DNA from: Mariprofundus sp. NF
Lineage (GTDB): Bacteria > Pseudomonadota > Zetaproteobacteria > Mariprofundales > Mariprofundaceae
Direction of reading: 5' to 3'
DNA: 64,000 nt
Assembly: GCF_013387455.1 (NCBI RefSeq)
Contig: NZ_VWNC01000002.1
Span: forward strand, 124,001-188,000
Shown here: piece by piece, positions 16,443-26,168 of the stretch
Position numbering within the stretch: position 1 is the first letter of the stretch
Layout of the letters: every line of letters starts with the position of its first letter
The notes under the pieces: model-generated
What the model was told of the DNA's origin: nothing
Databases searched by the model: none
What the model saw: only the letters and a program-made list of their open reading frames with translations
Position numbers and translations under genes: made by a program

Positions 16443-17997
16443 CACTCTCCTCCACACTTATCTGCTTCTGAGCTTCACTATCTCCGGATTCACGCTCTGG
16501 CACAACAAAATCACTACTTAAACAGGTGACATTAAAACAGGTAATCCCATCTCTGCAAATTACATCAATCAGCCAGCCATTGGCCCGGCACACCTGCTGA
16601 ACCGTTGCTAATCCCAAACCAACACCGCGAGAACGACCACTGACAAACGGCTCGAAAAGCCTGCTTTTCAGCTCATCGGCAACCAACCCGGGGTTGCAGA
16701 CCTTCAGGTTCCATCTCAAACCACTGGCATGCATCTCTATGCGAACCTCACCATTCTCATCCCTGTTGGCCAGCGCGTTGGATAGCAGGTTATCCAGCAG
16801 CAATCGAAAATGGTCAGGGTCCAGATGCAGACGATCAGCATCACACTGCCACTGCACATGCTTTGCCCCGCCCATCTCAACCTGCTTCACAGCAGCATCT
16901 ATCAACTCGGCAACAGCAGCTGAAACAGGCCGAGGCCGCAGCGGTTTGGAGTACTCCAGCATCGTAGAGACCAGCCTGTTCAGACGCAGCATCTCATCGT
17001 GCATGATTCCTTTAATGTTGATATCCCTCTCTGCATCCATACCGATAAATTCAAGCCCCTGCGCCATGGTCTGAATCGGATTACGAATCTCATGTGCCAG
17101 CATCGCCGCCATCTGACCCAGTGCCGCCATCTTCTCCTGCTGCAGCAGCTCTCCCTCCAGCTTGCGCACCTCACTGATATCAACCAACGTCAACAGCCAT
17201 GTCGCATCCTCTCCCGCCTCCAGACGGGTGACCCGCACCAGCAGCACTTTATCATCAAAGACATAGTCACACTGAAATGAACTATGCCTTGGTTGCTCAA
17301 AATAGGCCTGCAGTTCAGGCGCAGATAACAGGGCATCCAGTTTCAGGGAACCGAGCAACCTGCCTGCCGCACCATTCATATCTGAGAGTTGCAGGTTCTC
17401 ATCAAGCACCACCATACCCTCATGCATCGACTGCATCACTCGATCATAGAGGTCCTTAAGTTGTCTGTGCCGGCGCACCGCATGATCACTGGTTGCACTG
17501 AGTGCGGCATGGCGTCGAGAGATATAAGCCATCACACCACCAACCAGTAGCAGGGCGGAGACCTGCAGCAGTGCGTGTAGCGCCTGCTGAACATCAAGCA
17601 ACTGCTGGTTCCGCAGCCAGAGATCACCATTGGCTGCCGCCAGATAGAAGATACAGGCAAACACAGCAATCAACTGCGGCAGCAGCCGCATGGCATGCAG
17701 GCCGGAGGCGATAATGATCAGCCCCAGCAGAAAGGCGAACGGGCTGGTCACACCACCAGTGACAAAGATCAGCAGCCCTGCAAGCAGGGCATCAGAGCCA
17801 TAACCGATCAGATACTGACTGCGTAGCGCCACCTTGCTGTAGGTAAGAACTGTCTGAACGACCAGCAGAAACAGAAACAGCACACCGCTGAACAGCAGCA
17901 TCTGTTTGTGAAAGGCACCGGCATCACCATAAAACCAGGTGGCGATAATCAGCGAGATGATGGCACCTGCCAACACTCTGAAATAGATCAGTGACAT
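16435..17997 (-). CDS. pilS: Sensor histidine kinase PilS
   Basis: 520 residues. Five to six membrane helices occupy about residues 1-160, a PAS-like domain about 185-280, and the HisKA box AMLAHEIRNPIQTMAQG has H302 as phospho-acceptor. The HATPase_c domain follows, with LLDNLLSNAL (N box) and RGVGLGLATVQQV (G box). This is the PilS plan: a membrane kinase that controls PilR. About 75 bases separate its start from the pilC stop, with no clear terminator, so it is probably still in the aroE-pilBC transcript. Confidence 0.94.
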   Translation of the reverse strand: MSLIYFRVLAGAIISLIIATWFYGDAGAFHKQMLLFSGVLFLFLLVVQTVLTYSKVALRSQYLIGYGSDALLAGLLIFVTGGVTSPFAFLLGLIIIASGLHAMRLLPQLIAVFACIFYLAAANGDLWLRNQQLLDVQQALHALLQVSALLLVGGVMAYISRRHAALSATSDHAVRRHRQLKDLYDRVMQSMHEGMVVLDENLQLSDMNGAAGRLLGSLKLDALLSAPELQAYFEQPRHSSFQCDYVFDDKVLLVRVTRLEAGEDATWLLTLVDISEVRKLEGELLQQEKMAALGQMAAMLAHEIRNPIQTMAQGLEFIGMDAERDINIKGIMHDEMLRLNRLVSTMLEYSKPLRPRPVSAAVAELIDAAVKQVEMGGAKHVQWQCDADRLHLDPDHFRLLLDNLLSNALANRDENGEVRIEMHASGLRWNLKVCNPGLVADELKSRLFEPFVSGRSRGVGLGLATVQQVCRANGWLIDVICRDGITCFNVTCLSSDFVVPERESGDSEAQKQISVEESDG

Positions 17998-18072
17998 AGA
18001 AAGATCAGCAGCCGTTTCTCATGCTGCCAGATTATTGTGGGATGGATGAAACCAGCGCATGGCCTTAATGGG

Positions 18073-19266
18073 TTAGACGATGGAGGCCATCTGGAAGATG
18101 GGCAGATACATCGCAATCACCAGTCCACCAATCACTACACCGAGGAAGGCCATAATCAGGGGCTCCATCAACTGCTGCATATTCTCTACAGCAACATCAA
18201 CCTCCTCCTCATAGAAATCAGCAATCTTGCCCAGCATCTCTTCAAGGCTACCGGTCTGCTCACCAATCGATATCATCTGAGTCACCATGACGGGAAATAC
18301 ACCACTGGCTTCCAGCGGTGCGGTAAGCGTTTGCCCCTGTGAAATCGACTCTTTGGAGGCGAGAATCACCTCTTCGATCACCACGTTACCGGAGGTCTCG
18401 GCCACCGTGTCCAGTGCATCAAGAATAGGTACACCGGCAGCAGCCAGCGTAGAAAATGTGCGACAGAAACGCGCTACAGATGCCTTGCGCAATACATCGC
18501 CCAAAATGGGCAGTGAGAGCAGAAGCTTGTCCATCTGATAATGGCCTGCCGGCGTTTTATATATCGATTTAATGACAAACAACAGCACAAATGGCGCGAA
18601 CAGAATCACATACCAGAACTCGACAAAGATATCTGATATCGCCATGGCAATCTGTGTCGGTGCCGGCAGCTCCGCACCAAAGTCGGCAAACATCTCACTA
18701 AAAATCGGGATCACAAAGATCATCAGAATCGAAGTTACAATAAACGAAACAACCAGAATGGCGACAGGATAAACCATCGCCGACTTGATTTTTCTTTTCA
18801 GACTCAGTGCCTTCTCTTTGTAGCTGCAGAGCCTGAGCAGGATAGAGTCGAGAATACCGCCCTGCTCACCCGCTTCAATCAAAGCGCAGGTCAGGCGATC
18901 AAACTCCTTGGGGAATTTACGCATCGTTTCACCGAGAGGGTTACCACCCTCAAGGTTCTGACGCACATCTCTAAGCAGTTTGTTCAGAGCCTTTTTTTCA
19001 GAACCCTTCTCAGCCATCTCAAAACACTGCACCAGTGGCAAGCCTGCATTGATCATAGTGGAGAGCTGGCGAAAGAAGATGGAGATATCCTTCTCATCCA
19101 CCTTCTCGGGAAACAGGTTGATCTCAATCGGTTTTTTCTTGACCTTGATAGCACTCAAGCCCTGCCGTCGCAGCGTTGCTGAGACGATTTCACGGTTGTT
19201 CGCCTCCATCTCACCACTCTGAGGAGTGCCCTGCCTGTTTTTTCCCTGCCAAACAAATACCGCCAT
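18073..19266 (-). CDS. pilC: Type IV pilus inner-membrane platform protein PilC
   Basis: 397 residues from the ATG at 19266; the A of this ATG is the last base of the pilB TGA. It holds two GspF domains, each ending in hydrophobic helices, with FFRQLSTMINAGLPLVQCFE and FCRTFSTLAAAGVPILDALD as the matching repeat starts. The C-terminus ends FLGVVIGGLVIAMYLPIFQM. It forms the membrane platform on which the PilB motor assembles the pilus. Full length, nothing missing. Confidence 0.96.
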   Translation of the reverse strand: MAVFVWQGKNRQGTPQSGEMEANNREIVSATLRRQGLSAIKVKKKPIEINLFPEKVDEKDISIFFRQLSTMINAGLPLVQCFEMAEKGSEKKALNKLLRDVRQNLEGGNPLGETMRKFPKEFDRLTCALIEAGEQGGILDSILLRLCSYKEKALSLKRKIKSAMVYPVAILVVSFIVTSILMIFVIPIFSEMFADFGAELPAPTQIAMAISDIFVEFWYVILFAPFVLLFVIKSIYKTPAGHYQMDKLLLSLPILGDVLRKASVARFCRTFSTLAAAGVPILDALDTVAETSGNVVIEEVILASKESISQGQTLTAPLEASGVFPVMVTQMISIGEQTGSLEEMLGKIADFYEEEVDVAVENMQQLMEPLIMAFLGVVIGGLVIAMYLPIFQMASIV

Positions 19267-20963
19267 CAGTCTGCCACCGTCACCCTGAGACACTCCTCAA
19301 GGGAGATCTCTCCGGCCTTCACTTTGTCCAGTGCCTCCATACGCAACGTTTTCACGCCTTTGGCCACTGCAATCTCATTAATCTGGTTCGAATTCTGACC
19401 AGCATACACCGCCTCGCGAATTTCATCAAAAATCGGCATCACCTGATAGATACCGGTTCGCCCTTTGTAGCCGGTACCACTACAGGTCGGACAGCCTGCA
19501 CCATGCATCGGATGGAAGGATGCGACATCCGCCTGGCTCACACCTGCTTCCAGCAAGGCTGATGCCGGAATAATCTCTTCGGTTTTGCAATCGGGACAGA
19601 TGCGACGGGCAAGTCGTTGCGCGGATACCAGATTCACAGCAGAGCCAACCAGAAATGACTCCACCCCCATATTCACCAGTCGTGTCATGGTCGAGGGAGC
19701 ATCATTGGTATGCAGTGTGGCCAGTACCAGATGGCCGGTCAGTGCCGCTTTGATACCAATAGCAGCGGTCTCGTAATCACGGATCTCACCAATAAGAATA
19801 ATATCGGGATCCTGACGCAGAAACGAGCGCAGGGCCGCCGGAAAGTCGAGGCCGATATCGGCATTCACATTCACCTGATTGATACCCATGAAGTTGAACT
19901 CCACCGGATCTTCAGCCGTGGAGATATTGACACCCGGCTGATTCAGTTCGGCAACCGCAGAATAGAGGCTCACTGTTTTACCTGAACCGGTTGGCCCGGT
20001 CACCAGCACCATGCCGTAGGGACGGCCGATGGTCTCTTTCAGCCAGCCCAGCGCCTGTGCTCCATAACCCAGCTTGGTCATATCCAGCTGCAAACTGGAA
20101 GGGTCGAGCAGACGCAGCACCACCTTCTCACCAAACAGGGTGGGTAGAACAGAGACACGGAAATCGACTGTTTTGGCGCGTGAGAGGCGTAATTTAATAC
20201 GCCCGTCCTGCGGCAGACGACGTTCGGAGATATCGAGCCGGGCAAGAATCTTCAGGCGTGAAATCATTGCATCGCGCATATTCATGCGTGGGCGCATTAT
20301 CTCGTGCAGCACACCATCAATGCGATAGCGCACCCGCAGTACCTTCTCATAAGGCTCCAGATGAATATCCGATGCACCACGTTTAATTGCGTCTAGCAGC
20401 ACCAGATTAATCAGTCGTACAACGGGTGCTGCCTCTGTCTGAGCAGAGAGGCTCAGCGTATCGACATCCTCATCAATGGCCTCGACAACCTCGACATCCA
20501 TGGCGCCCAGATCAGCCATGACATCCTGAAGATGAGAATCAGAATCACCCATCTCATCGAGTTTCTTGATCAGATCACTTTCGGCAGCAATAACCAGATC
20601 AATCTGTTTACCACTGACAAAGGCGATCTCATCCAGGGCATTGATATCGTAGGGATCAGCCACGGCCAGCCTGAGCATATTGCCCTCATGTTTGAGCGGC
20701 AGAGCCATATTTTTACGCAGAATATCCAGCGGAACTTTGGAAGCCTCGGGATCAAGTTCCACCTTGCTCAGATCAACCACCGGACAGCCGAATGAACGGG
20801 CCACGAAAGCGACCAGCTCCTCTTCAGTGAATATCTCCTGTTTCACCAGCTGCAGGGTAAGCGTATCACCGTTGAGCTTAGCCTCACGCAGCACCTGATC
20901 AAGCTGATCACGCGTGATACGCTGCTGGCGCAGCAGAATATCGCCTAGACGGGAGCGACTCAT
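19266..20963 (-). CDS. pilB: Type IV pilus extension ATPase PilB
   Basis: 565 residues. An MshEN-type N-terminal domain leads into the motor: VRYRIDGVLHEI, Walker A VTGPTGSGKTVSLYSA, Asp box STAEDPVEFNFMGINQV, Walker B PDIILIGEIRDYETA and His box GHLVLATLHTNDAP. A zinc site CPDC...CPTC lies near residue 465-495. It is the cytoplasmic hexameric motor for pilus extension. It overlaps the aroE stop by one base. No pilT retraction ATPase is in the window. Confidence 0.97.
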   Translation of the reverse strand: MSRSRLGDILLRQQRITRDQLDQVLREAKLNGDTLTLQLVKQEIFTEEELVAFVARSFGCPVVDLSKVELDPEASKVPLDILRKNMALPLKHEGNMLRLAVADPYDINALDEIAFVSGKQIDLVIAAESDLIKKLDEMGDSDSHLQDVMADLGAMDVEVVEAIDEDVDTLSLSAQTEAAPVVRLINLVLLDAIKRGASDIHLEPYEKVLRVRYRIDGVLHEIMRPRMNMRDAMISRLKILARLDISERRLPQDGRIKLRLSRAKTVDFRVSVLPTLFGEKVVLRLLDPSSLQLDMTKLGYGAQALGWLKETIGRPYGMVLVTGPTGSGKTVSLYSAVAELNQPGVNISTAEDPVEFNFMGINQVNVNADIGLDFPAALRSFLRQDPDIILIGEIRDYETAAIGIKAALTGHLVLATLHTNDAPSTMTRLVNMGVESFLVGSAVNLVSAQRLARRICPDCKTEEIIPASALLEAGVSQADVASFHPMHGAGCPTCSGTGYKGRTGIYQVMPIFDEIREAVYAGQNSNQINEIAVAKGVKTLRMEALDKVKAGEISLEECLRVTVAD

Positions 20964-21844
20964 CAGTGACCTTGCCAGCCGGGCAGATGCACGGCACTTC
21001 TGCCAAGCTGCTGCTCGATATTTTTCAGTGCACTACTACAATCAGGGCGTGCGCAGCCATGCCACCAGGCAAAGGATTCAGCCCCCTGCGCAATCAGCAT
21101 CGGCAGGCCATCAACAGCACTTCGGGTTGCCGCTGCAGCCCTGCAGAAGGCGGTATTTCCATCGGGTTTGTAGACAGCATCGATAGCTGCTCCTGCTCCG
21201 GAGAGTTCAAATGGGAATGGCTGATCTGACGCCAGGCCTACCGTCGTGGTATTCACCAGGAGAGCCGCCTCTGCACAGGCATCAGATACTTCATCCTGCT
21301 GCCAGCTCACTGACTCACAATTCAGCGACGGATAACTGGAGCGGGCAAAAGCAACAAAAGCTGCCCGCCGTTCAGGGTTTCGATTACAGATATAAACAGT
21401 CTCCAGCCCAAGTGCTGACAAGGCATGCAGAACAGCACGTGCGGTACCACCGGCACCAAACAGCAGCGCCTTTTTTCCTGCCACAGCAATTGCAAGCCCT
21501 TCAACCACCGCTTTAAAGCCGCGCCAGTCGGTATTGGTCGCTTGCCAACCCTCACTGCTACGACGCACCGTATTCACCGCACCAATCAGCCTGGCATCAT
21601 CATCAGCCGATACCATCTGAAACACCGACTCTTTATGCGGAACTGTCACATTAAAGCCCTCAACACCCAGAGCCAACATGCCCTGCATCGCCTGCTGGAG
21701 CTGTTCAGGTGCCACTGCAAAAGGGAGGTATGCCGCATTGATCTGCTGCTGCTCAAGAAAAGTGGACTGAAAAACCGGTGAAAGCGAATGTTTCACTGGC
21801 CAGCCGATGATGCCATAAATCTTTGTCATTGCGTCAGTTTTCAT
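20963..21844 (-). CDS. aroE: Shikimate dehydrogenase
   Basis: 293 residues from the ATG at 21844; a second ATG at 21829 is equally possible. The shikimate-binding part is GWPVKHSLSPVFQ and NVTVPHKESVF (catalytic K); the Rossmann part is LLFGAGGTARAVLHAL followed by ICNRNPERR. It reduces 3-dehydroshikimate with NADPH in the aromatic amino-acid pathway. Its stop overlaps the pilB start, so an aromatic-pathway gene leads the pilus run. aroE beside pil genes is not the usual order in pseudomonads as I know it. Confidence 0.96.
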   Translation of the reverse strand: MKTDAMTKIYGIIGWPVKHSLSPVFQSTFLEQQQINAAYLPFAVAPEQLQQAMQGMLALGVEGFNVTVPHKESVFQMVSADDDARLIGAVNTVRRSSEGWQATNTDWRGFKAVVEGLAIAVAGKKALLFGAGGTARAVLHALSALGLETVYICNRNPERRAAFVAFARSSYPSLNCESVSWQQDEVSDACAEAALLVNTTTVGLASDQPFPFELSGAGAAIDAVYKPDGNTAFCRAAAATRSAVDGLPMLIAQGAESFAWWHGCARPDCSSALKNIEQQLGRSAVHLPGWQGH

Positions 21845-21960
21845 GCTTCGTCAGCTTATGAATAGTAACCGAGTGTGTCAAAGGGAACCTGCGAGTTGCT
21901 GTGGCCTTCACCCTCTAATTTCTGGCGCTTTGTTCCCCGCTTTTGCATGATTCACCTCTT

Positions 21961-22863
21961 ATGTCCGACAACAATCAGCAGAGCACCTCACCCACGCCAT
22001 CATTTGTCACGCTTCCGAAAATAGCTGAGCCACTCCCCTGCCTGCTCGATTTTTTTGATCAACGTTTCCCGCGTGTTGGCCGGGATGTCTGGCGGCATCG
22101 ACTGCAGAACGGAAAAATATGCGATGATTCCGGGCAACCTGTCAACGAAACCACCCCATACAGGGTCAACACACGACTACGTTATTTTCGCGAAGTGGCC
22201 TCTGAACACCCGATCCCGTTCCACGAATCGATACTGTTTCGCAATGAACACATTCTGGTTGCTGACAAACCTCACTTCCTGCCAGTCACCCCTGGTGGAT
22301 CATACGTCAATGAATGCCTGCTGCACCGACTTAAGCGCAGCACCGGTCTGCAACACCTTGTGCCTGTGCACCGCTTGGATCGCGAAACTGCCGGAGTGGT
22401 TCTATTTACTGTCGATGAGAAACAGCGTGGCCCCTACTTTGATCTCTTCCGCCTCGGCAACATAGATAAATCCTACGAGGCGATTGCCACCATGCCCGAT
22501 CACCCTGAGCAGGGTCCCTGGCAGATAAAGAGCCGCATTGAACGGGGAGAGCCGTGGTTACGTTTCAAAAATGTGGAGGGCGAGATCAATGCCCGCTCTG
22601 AGATTCGACTGCTGGAGAGAAGAGATAAACTGGCTCGTTTCGAACTCAAACCAATCACTGGCAAAACCCATCAGCTGCGACTGCATCTGGGGCTGATCGG
22701 TTCAGTTATTGTCGGTGACCGTCTCTATCCGGAATTTCACCCGCCCTCTGACCCGCCCTGTTACGACAATCCACTGCAACTACTGGCCAAAAGGCTCTCA
22801 TTCACCGATCCATTAAGCGGCAAAGAACTCAGCTTCGAAAGCAAATTTGAATTACAGTGGTAG
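21961..22863 (+). CDS. RluA-family pseudouridine synthase
   Basis: About 300 residues from the ATG at 21961; a TTG 18 bases upstream extends the frame but has no better site. The catalytic motif is VHRLDRETAGVVLF (Asp is the nucleophile). HILVADKPHFLPVTPGG and the C-terminal GKTHQLRLHLGLIGSVIVGD complete the fold. The N-terminal VWRHRLQNGKICDDSG stretch resembles a degenerate S4-like segment. It should convert uridine to pseudouridine in rRNA or tRNA; the site cannot be told. It is divergent from aroE. Confidence 0.92.
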   Translation: MSDNNQQSTSPTPSFVTLPKIAEPLPCLLDFFDQRFPRVGRDVWRHRLQNGKICDDSGQPVNETTPYRVNTRLRYFREVASEHPIPFHESILFRNEHILVADKPHFLPVTPGGSYVNECLLHRLKRSTGLQHLVPVHRLDRETAGVVLFTVDEKQRGPYFDLFRLGNIDKSYEAIATMPDHPEQGPWQIKSRIERGEPWLRFKNVEGEINARSEIRLLERRDKLARFELKPITGKTHQLRLHLGLIGSVIVGDRLYPEFHPPSDPPCYDNPLQLLAKRLSFTDPLSGKELSFESKFELQW

Positions 22864-22907
22864 AGAGAGCGGTTAGTCTTGAATCAACCGAAATCAGAGG
22901 TGATGCC

Positions 22908-23567
22908 ATGAGTGAACAGGAAGAGACCATGTTGAACGCTTTACAGGCTCGCGTGCTGGGCAGTCTGATGGAAAAACAGATGACCACGCCCGATTACTAT
23001 CCACTCACCCTTAATGCACTGGTTGCAGCATGCAATCAGAAAAGCAGCCGCAACCCGGTGATGAACCTGACGCAGCAGCAAGTCGGTAGCGTGATCAGCG
23101 AACTGCGCCATGAAGGGCTGATTACTGCCAACACACTGGCCCGCGCCGATCGCTACGAGCAATTTCTCTCCCGCAAACTACAGCTCTCATCAAAAGAGCG
23201 CGCCATTATCTGTGTGATGCTGCTACGTGGTTCACACACCCTCAACGAGATCAAGGTCAACACCAATCGCATGACCGAATTCGCCGATCACGAAGATATT
23301 CAACATGCCCTACTTGCATTGATGGCTAGAGATGAGCCCCTTGTCATTAAAATCCCCAAAGCCCCGGGTCAGCGCGAGGATCGTTATACACATCTGCTCT
23401 GCGGCACCCCTGATATCGAAACCCAACCTGTCCGATCAGCCGCTCCGGCATCACCCTCACTTTCCGATGATACCCTGGCACGCATCTCCCGCCTCGAAGA
23501 GACCGTCGCCCGCTTAGAGGAGGAGATTAGAGCACTGAAAGGGGACAACAGATCCGCTTTTTTGTAA
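22908..23567 (+). CDS. YceH-family protein (DUF480)
   Basis: 219 residues from the ATG at 22908, which has AGAGGTG upstream; the frame is open back into the preceding gene. The DUF480 core is RVLGSLMEKQMTTPDYYPLT followed by NALVAACNQKSSRNPV and SVISELRHEGLI, a pair of winged-helix-like repeats. The C-terminus is a predicted coiled coil (LARISRLEETVARLEEEIRA). Function is unknown in E. coli YceH as well; a DNA-binding or dimeric regulatory role is plausible. Probably co-transcribed with the upstream RluA-type gene, 44 bases away. Confidence 0.93.
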   Translation: MSEQEETMLNALQARVLGSLMEKQMTTPDYYPLTLNALVAACNQKSSRNPVMNLTQQQVGSVISELRHEGLITANTLARADRYEQFLSRKLQLSSKERAIICVMLLRGSHTLNEIKVNTNRMTEFADHEDIQHALLALMARDEPLVIKIPKAPGQREDRYTHLLCGTPDIETQPVRSAAPASPSLSDDTLARISRLEETVARLEEEIRALKGDNRSAFL

Positions 23568-23638
23568 GCTGGCAACCATAGAGCAGCATTAAAAGAGGTC
23601 GTCACTTATTCCGATCCGGAATTAATCCGGCTGATATC

Positions 23639-23673
23639 AAAAAAAAGCCGCTACCCTGTTTGGGGCGACGGCT
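23639..23673 (-). terminator. Intrinsic terminator downstream of outer-membrane barrel gene
   Basis: On the minus strand AGCCG...CGGCT arms enclose an inner CCC/GGG pair, followed by eight T. It lies 22 bases past the stop of the minus-strand barrel gene. Confidence 0.75.
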
Positions 23674-23695
23674 GATTCAGTTCAACTTTTACTAA

Positions 23696-24265
23696 TTAGA
23701 AATGGTAGGCAAAGGTACCAGTAAAACCGTTCACATCCAGACCGTTAAAGTTCGCACCATTCTTTGTCGCAGCATCGGCATTGGATGAGTAGCGCACCCA
23801 CTCAGCTCCAACACTCATGTTATCCGTAATAAAGTAGGTGCCGCCCAGGCCAAAGGTGAGAGCTGTTTTGGTTACTGATCTCTCAATGACGGAGTTAAGC
23901 GGTGTAATGCTGGTACTGATACTGGTGACGCCCAGCAGCCCGTAAAATTCCAGACCATCAGCAACCTCAATCTTCGGTTTGGCGAGGGCTGAAACAAACC
24001 AGTTCACCTGAAAGGTTTCTGTCAAAGGCCCTACCTCTTCACGCTCATGAGGCCCGGTAAGACCGGCACGGAACTCGGCAGCAAAGTATTCATGGAAGCT
24101 TGCACCAGCATAACCAAAACCACCAAAAACGGCTTTCTTGTTCTGACCCGGATCAAGCTCAAACAGCCCCAGTCCAACACCTGCGTATGGTTTTATGTCT
24201 GCTGCAGTAGCCGTTGCTACCTGCATCGAGAGTAGTGCTGCAGCTATCAAAACAATCTTCTTCAT
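23696..24265 (-). CDS. Outer-membrane beta-barrel protein (OMP_b-brl type)
   Basis: 189 residues from the ATG at 24265, preceded by GGAGGTG. The signal peptide MKKIVLIAAALLSMQVATAT ends in AADIKPYAG with a typical cleavage site. Alternating hydrophobic and glycine-rich strands follow (GVGLGLFELD, GGFGYAGASF, GAEWVRYSS) and the C-terminal residue is F in GTFAYHF, the usual barrel-insertion signal. It looks like an eight-stranded OmpA/OmpX-type pore-less barrel. The ligand or role is unknown. Confidence 0.88.
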   Translation of the reverse strand: MKKIVLIAAALLSMQVATATAADIKPYAGVGLGLFELDPGQNKKAVFGGFGYAGASFHEYFAAEFRAGLTGPHEREEVGPLTETFQVNWFVSALAKPKIEVADGLEFYGLLGVTSISTSITPLNSVIERSVTKTALTFGLGGTYFITDNMSVGAEWVRYSSNADAATKNGANFNGLDVNGFTGTFAYHF

Positions 24266-24341
24266 GATTACACCTCCAAAATTTGAAGCGCACTCTATGG
24301 GCAAAAAGATGTTTGTATAGCTTAAGAAAGAAGGGTTATAA

Positions 24342-26168
24342 CTACTCGACTGTTACCGATTTAGCGAGATTGCGGGGCTGATCTACATCGGTGCCTTTAA
24401 GGACAGCAACGTGATAGGCTAATAGCTGCAGTGGAATACTGTAGACAATCGGTGCAGTACCGGGGTAGATGTCTGAGAGTGTGAGATTCTGGTAGTGATC
24501 CAGCCCAATATCGACTTTATGATCAGAGAAGAGGAACAGCTCACCACCACGAGCACGCACCTCCTGCAGATTTGAGAGCACCTTCTCCAGTAGCGGATCA
24601 TCAGGCAGTGCACAGACGACAGGCATACTCTCATCAACAAGTGCGAGCGGACCATGCTTCAGCTCTCCGGCAGGATAGGCCTCGGCATGGATGTAGGAGA
24701 TCTCTTTAAGCTTAAGCGCCCCCTCCATGGCGACCGGATAGAAGGCACCACGCCCAAGAAACAGTGCGTTATGCTTATCGGCAAAACCCTCTGCCATCGC
24801 TTTAATCGCGTCGCCCAACTGCAGAACCACCTCAATCTGCCTAGGCAAGGAGTGAAGCTCATTGACCATCACCTCTTCAGCATCAGGTGACAACCCCTTG
24901 CGACGGGCAAGCGCTATCATCAGCAGGCGCAGTGCTACCAGCTGAGTGGTAAAGGCTTTGGTTGAGGCGACACCAATCTCAGTGCCGGCACGGGTCATAA
25001 AACAGACATCTGATTCACGCACCAGCGAGCTTTCCGGCACATTGCAGACAGTAAGACTGCCGATATATCCCTTTGAACGACTGTCGCGAAGAGCCGCAAG
25101 CGTGTCGGCCGTTTCGCCTGATTGGGAGATGGTGATTAAAAGAGAGTTCTCGGGCACGACCACCTTGCGATAGCGGTATTCACTGGCCACCTCAACACTG
25201 CAGGGAATACCAGCCTCTTCGAGCCAGTAACGTGCAACCAGCCCAGCGTGATAACTGGTACCACAGGCAACAATCTGAACATGTTTGGTTCTGTCGAGTA
25301 GAGCAGTGGTTTCATGTCCGAAACTCGCCTCAAGCAGACGGCCCTTATGAATTCTGCCCTCCAGCGTCTCAGAGACCACGCCGGGCTGCTCATAGATCTC
25401 CTTGAGCATATAATGCGCATACGGCCCCTTATCCACGCTCTCGCTGGAAAGTTCAGACACTTTCACCGGACGGGTTACCTGCTCACCATCTGCATTAAAG
25501 ATGGTAACACCATCGCGACGCACCTCAGCCACATCACCCTCTTCAAGAAAGATAAAACTGCGCGTCACCGGCAGCAGTGCCGCAACATCAGAGGCGATGA
25601 AATGCTCGCCATCGCCGACACCAATCACCAAGGGGCTTCCTTCGCGGGCCACAACAATGCGATCACCATCCTCTGGACTGGCTACTGCAAGGGCATAAGC
25701 ACCATCCAGTTCTGCTGTAGCCTCTACAACCGCTGCAAACAGATCTCTGCCCGAGTCAAGTTTATCGGCCATCAGATGGGCAATAACTTCAGTATCGGTT
25801 TCGGATGTGAAGCTGTAACCTTTGCTTACAAGAGCGTCACGCAAGGCTGCGTGGTTTTCAATAATGCCATTGTGAACGACTGCCACCCTGACACCACTCA
25901 TATGCGGATGAGCATTTCTCTCTGCCGGTGCACCATGGGTCGCCCAGCGGGTATGGGCAATACCGAGATCGCCGGTGATATCTGACCGGTCAACCAGCGT
26001 TTTAAGCTCTTTTACCTTGCCAAGCGATCGGAATCGCTTCAGCTCTCCAGTATCATCCCTGACAGCAACACCGGCGGAGTCATAACCACGATACTCCAGC
26101 CTTTGCAATCCATCCATGAGGATGGGAAGAACATCTCTCTCAGCAATAGCGCCAACAATGCCGCACAT
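24342..26168 (-). CDS. glmS: Glutamine-fructose-6-phosphate aminotransferase (isomerizing)
   Basis: 608 residues. The glutaminase domain begins [15 protein letters not shown], so the catalytic Cys is residue 2 after Met removal. Two SIS sugar-isomerase domains follow ([40 protein letters not shown]) and the end is the conserved [13 protein letters not shown]. It makes glucosamine-6-phosphate for peptidoglycan and lipid A. Its start shares a base with the glmU stop. No glmS ribozyme is seen upstream, as expected outside Firmicutes. Confidence 0.98.
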   Translation of the reverse strand: MCGIVGAIAERDVLPILMDGLQRLEYRGYDSAGVAVRDDTGELKRFRSLGKVKELKTLVDRSDITGDLGIAHTRWATHGAPAERNAHPHMSGVRVAVVHNGIIENHAALRDALVSKGYSFTSETDTEVIAHLMADKLDSGRDLFAAVVEATAELDGAYALAVASPEDGDRIVVAREGSPLVIGVGDGEHFIASDVAALLPVTRSFIFLEEGDVAEVRRDGVTIFNADGEQVTRPVKVSELSSESVDKGPYAHYMLKEIYEQPGVVSETLEGRIHKGRLLEASFGHETTALLDRTKHVQIVACGTSYHAGLVARYWLEEAGIPCSVEVASEYRYRKVVVPENSLLITISQSGETADTLAALRDSRSKGYIGSLTVCNVPESSLVRESDVCFMTRAGTEIGVASTKAFTTQLVALRLLMIALARRKGLSPDAEEVMVNELHSLPRQIEVVLQLGDAIKAMAEGFADKHNALFLGRGAFYPVAMEGALKLKEISYIHAEAYPAGELKHGPLALVDESMPVVCALPDDPLLEKVLSNLQEVRARGGELFLFSDHKVDIGLDHYQNLTLSDIYPGTAPIVYSIPLQLLAYHVAVLKGTDVDQPRNLAKSVTVE

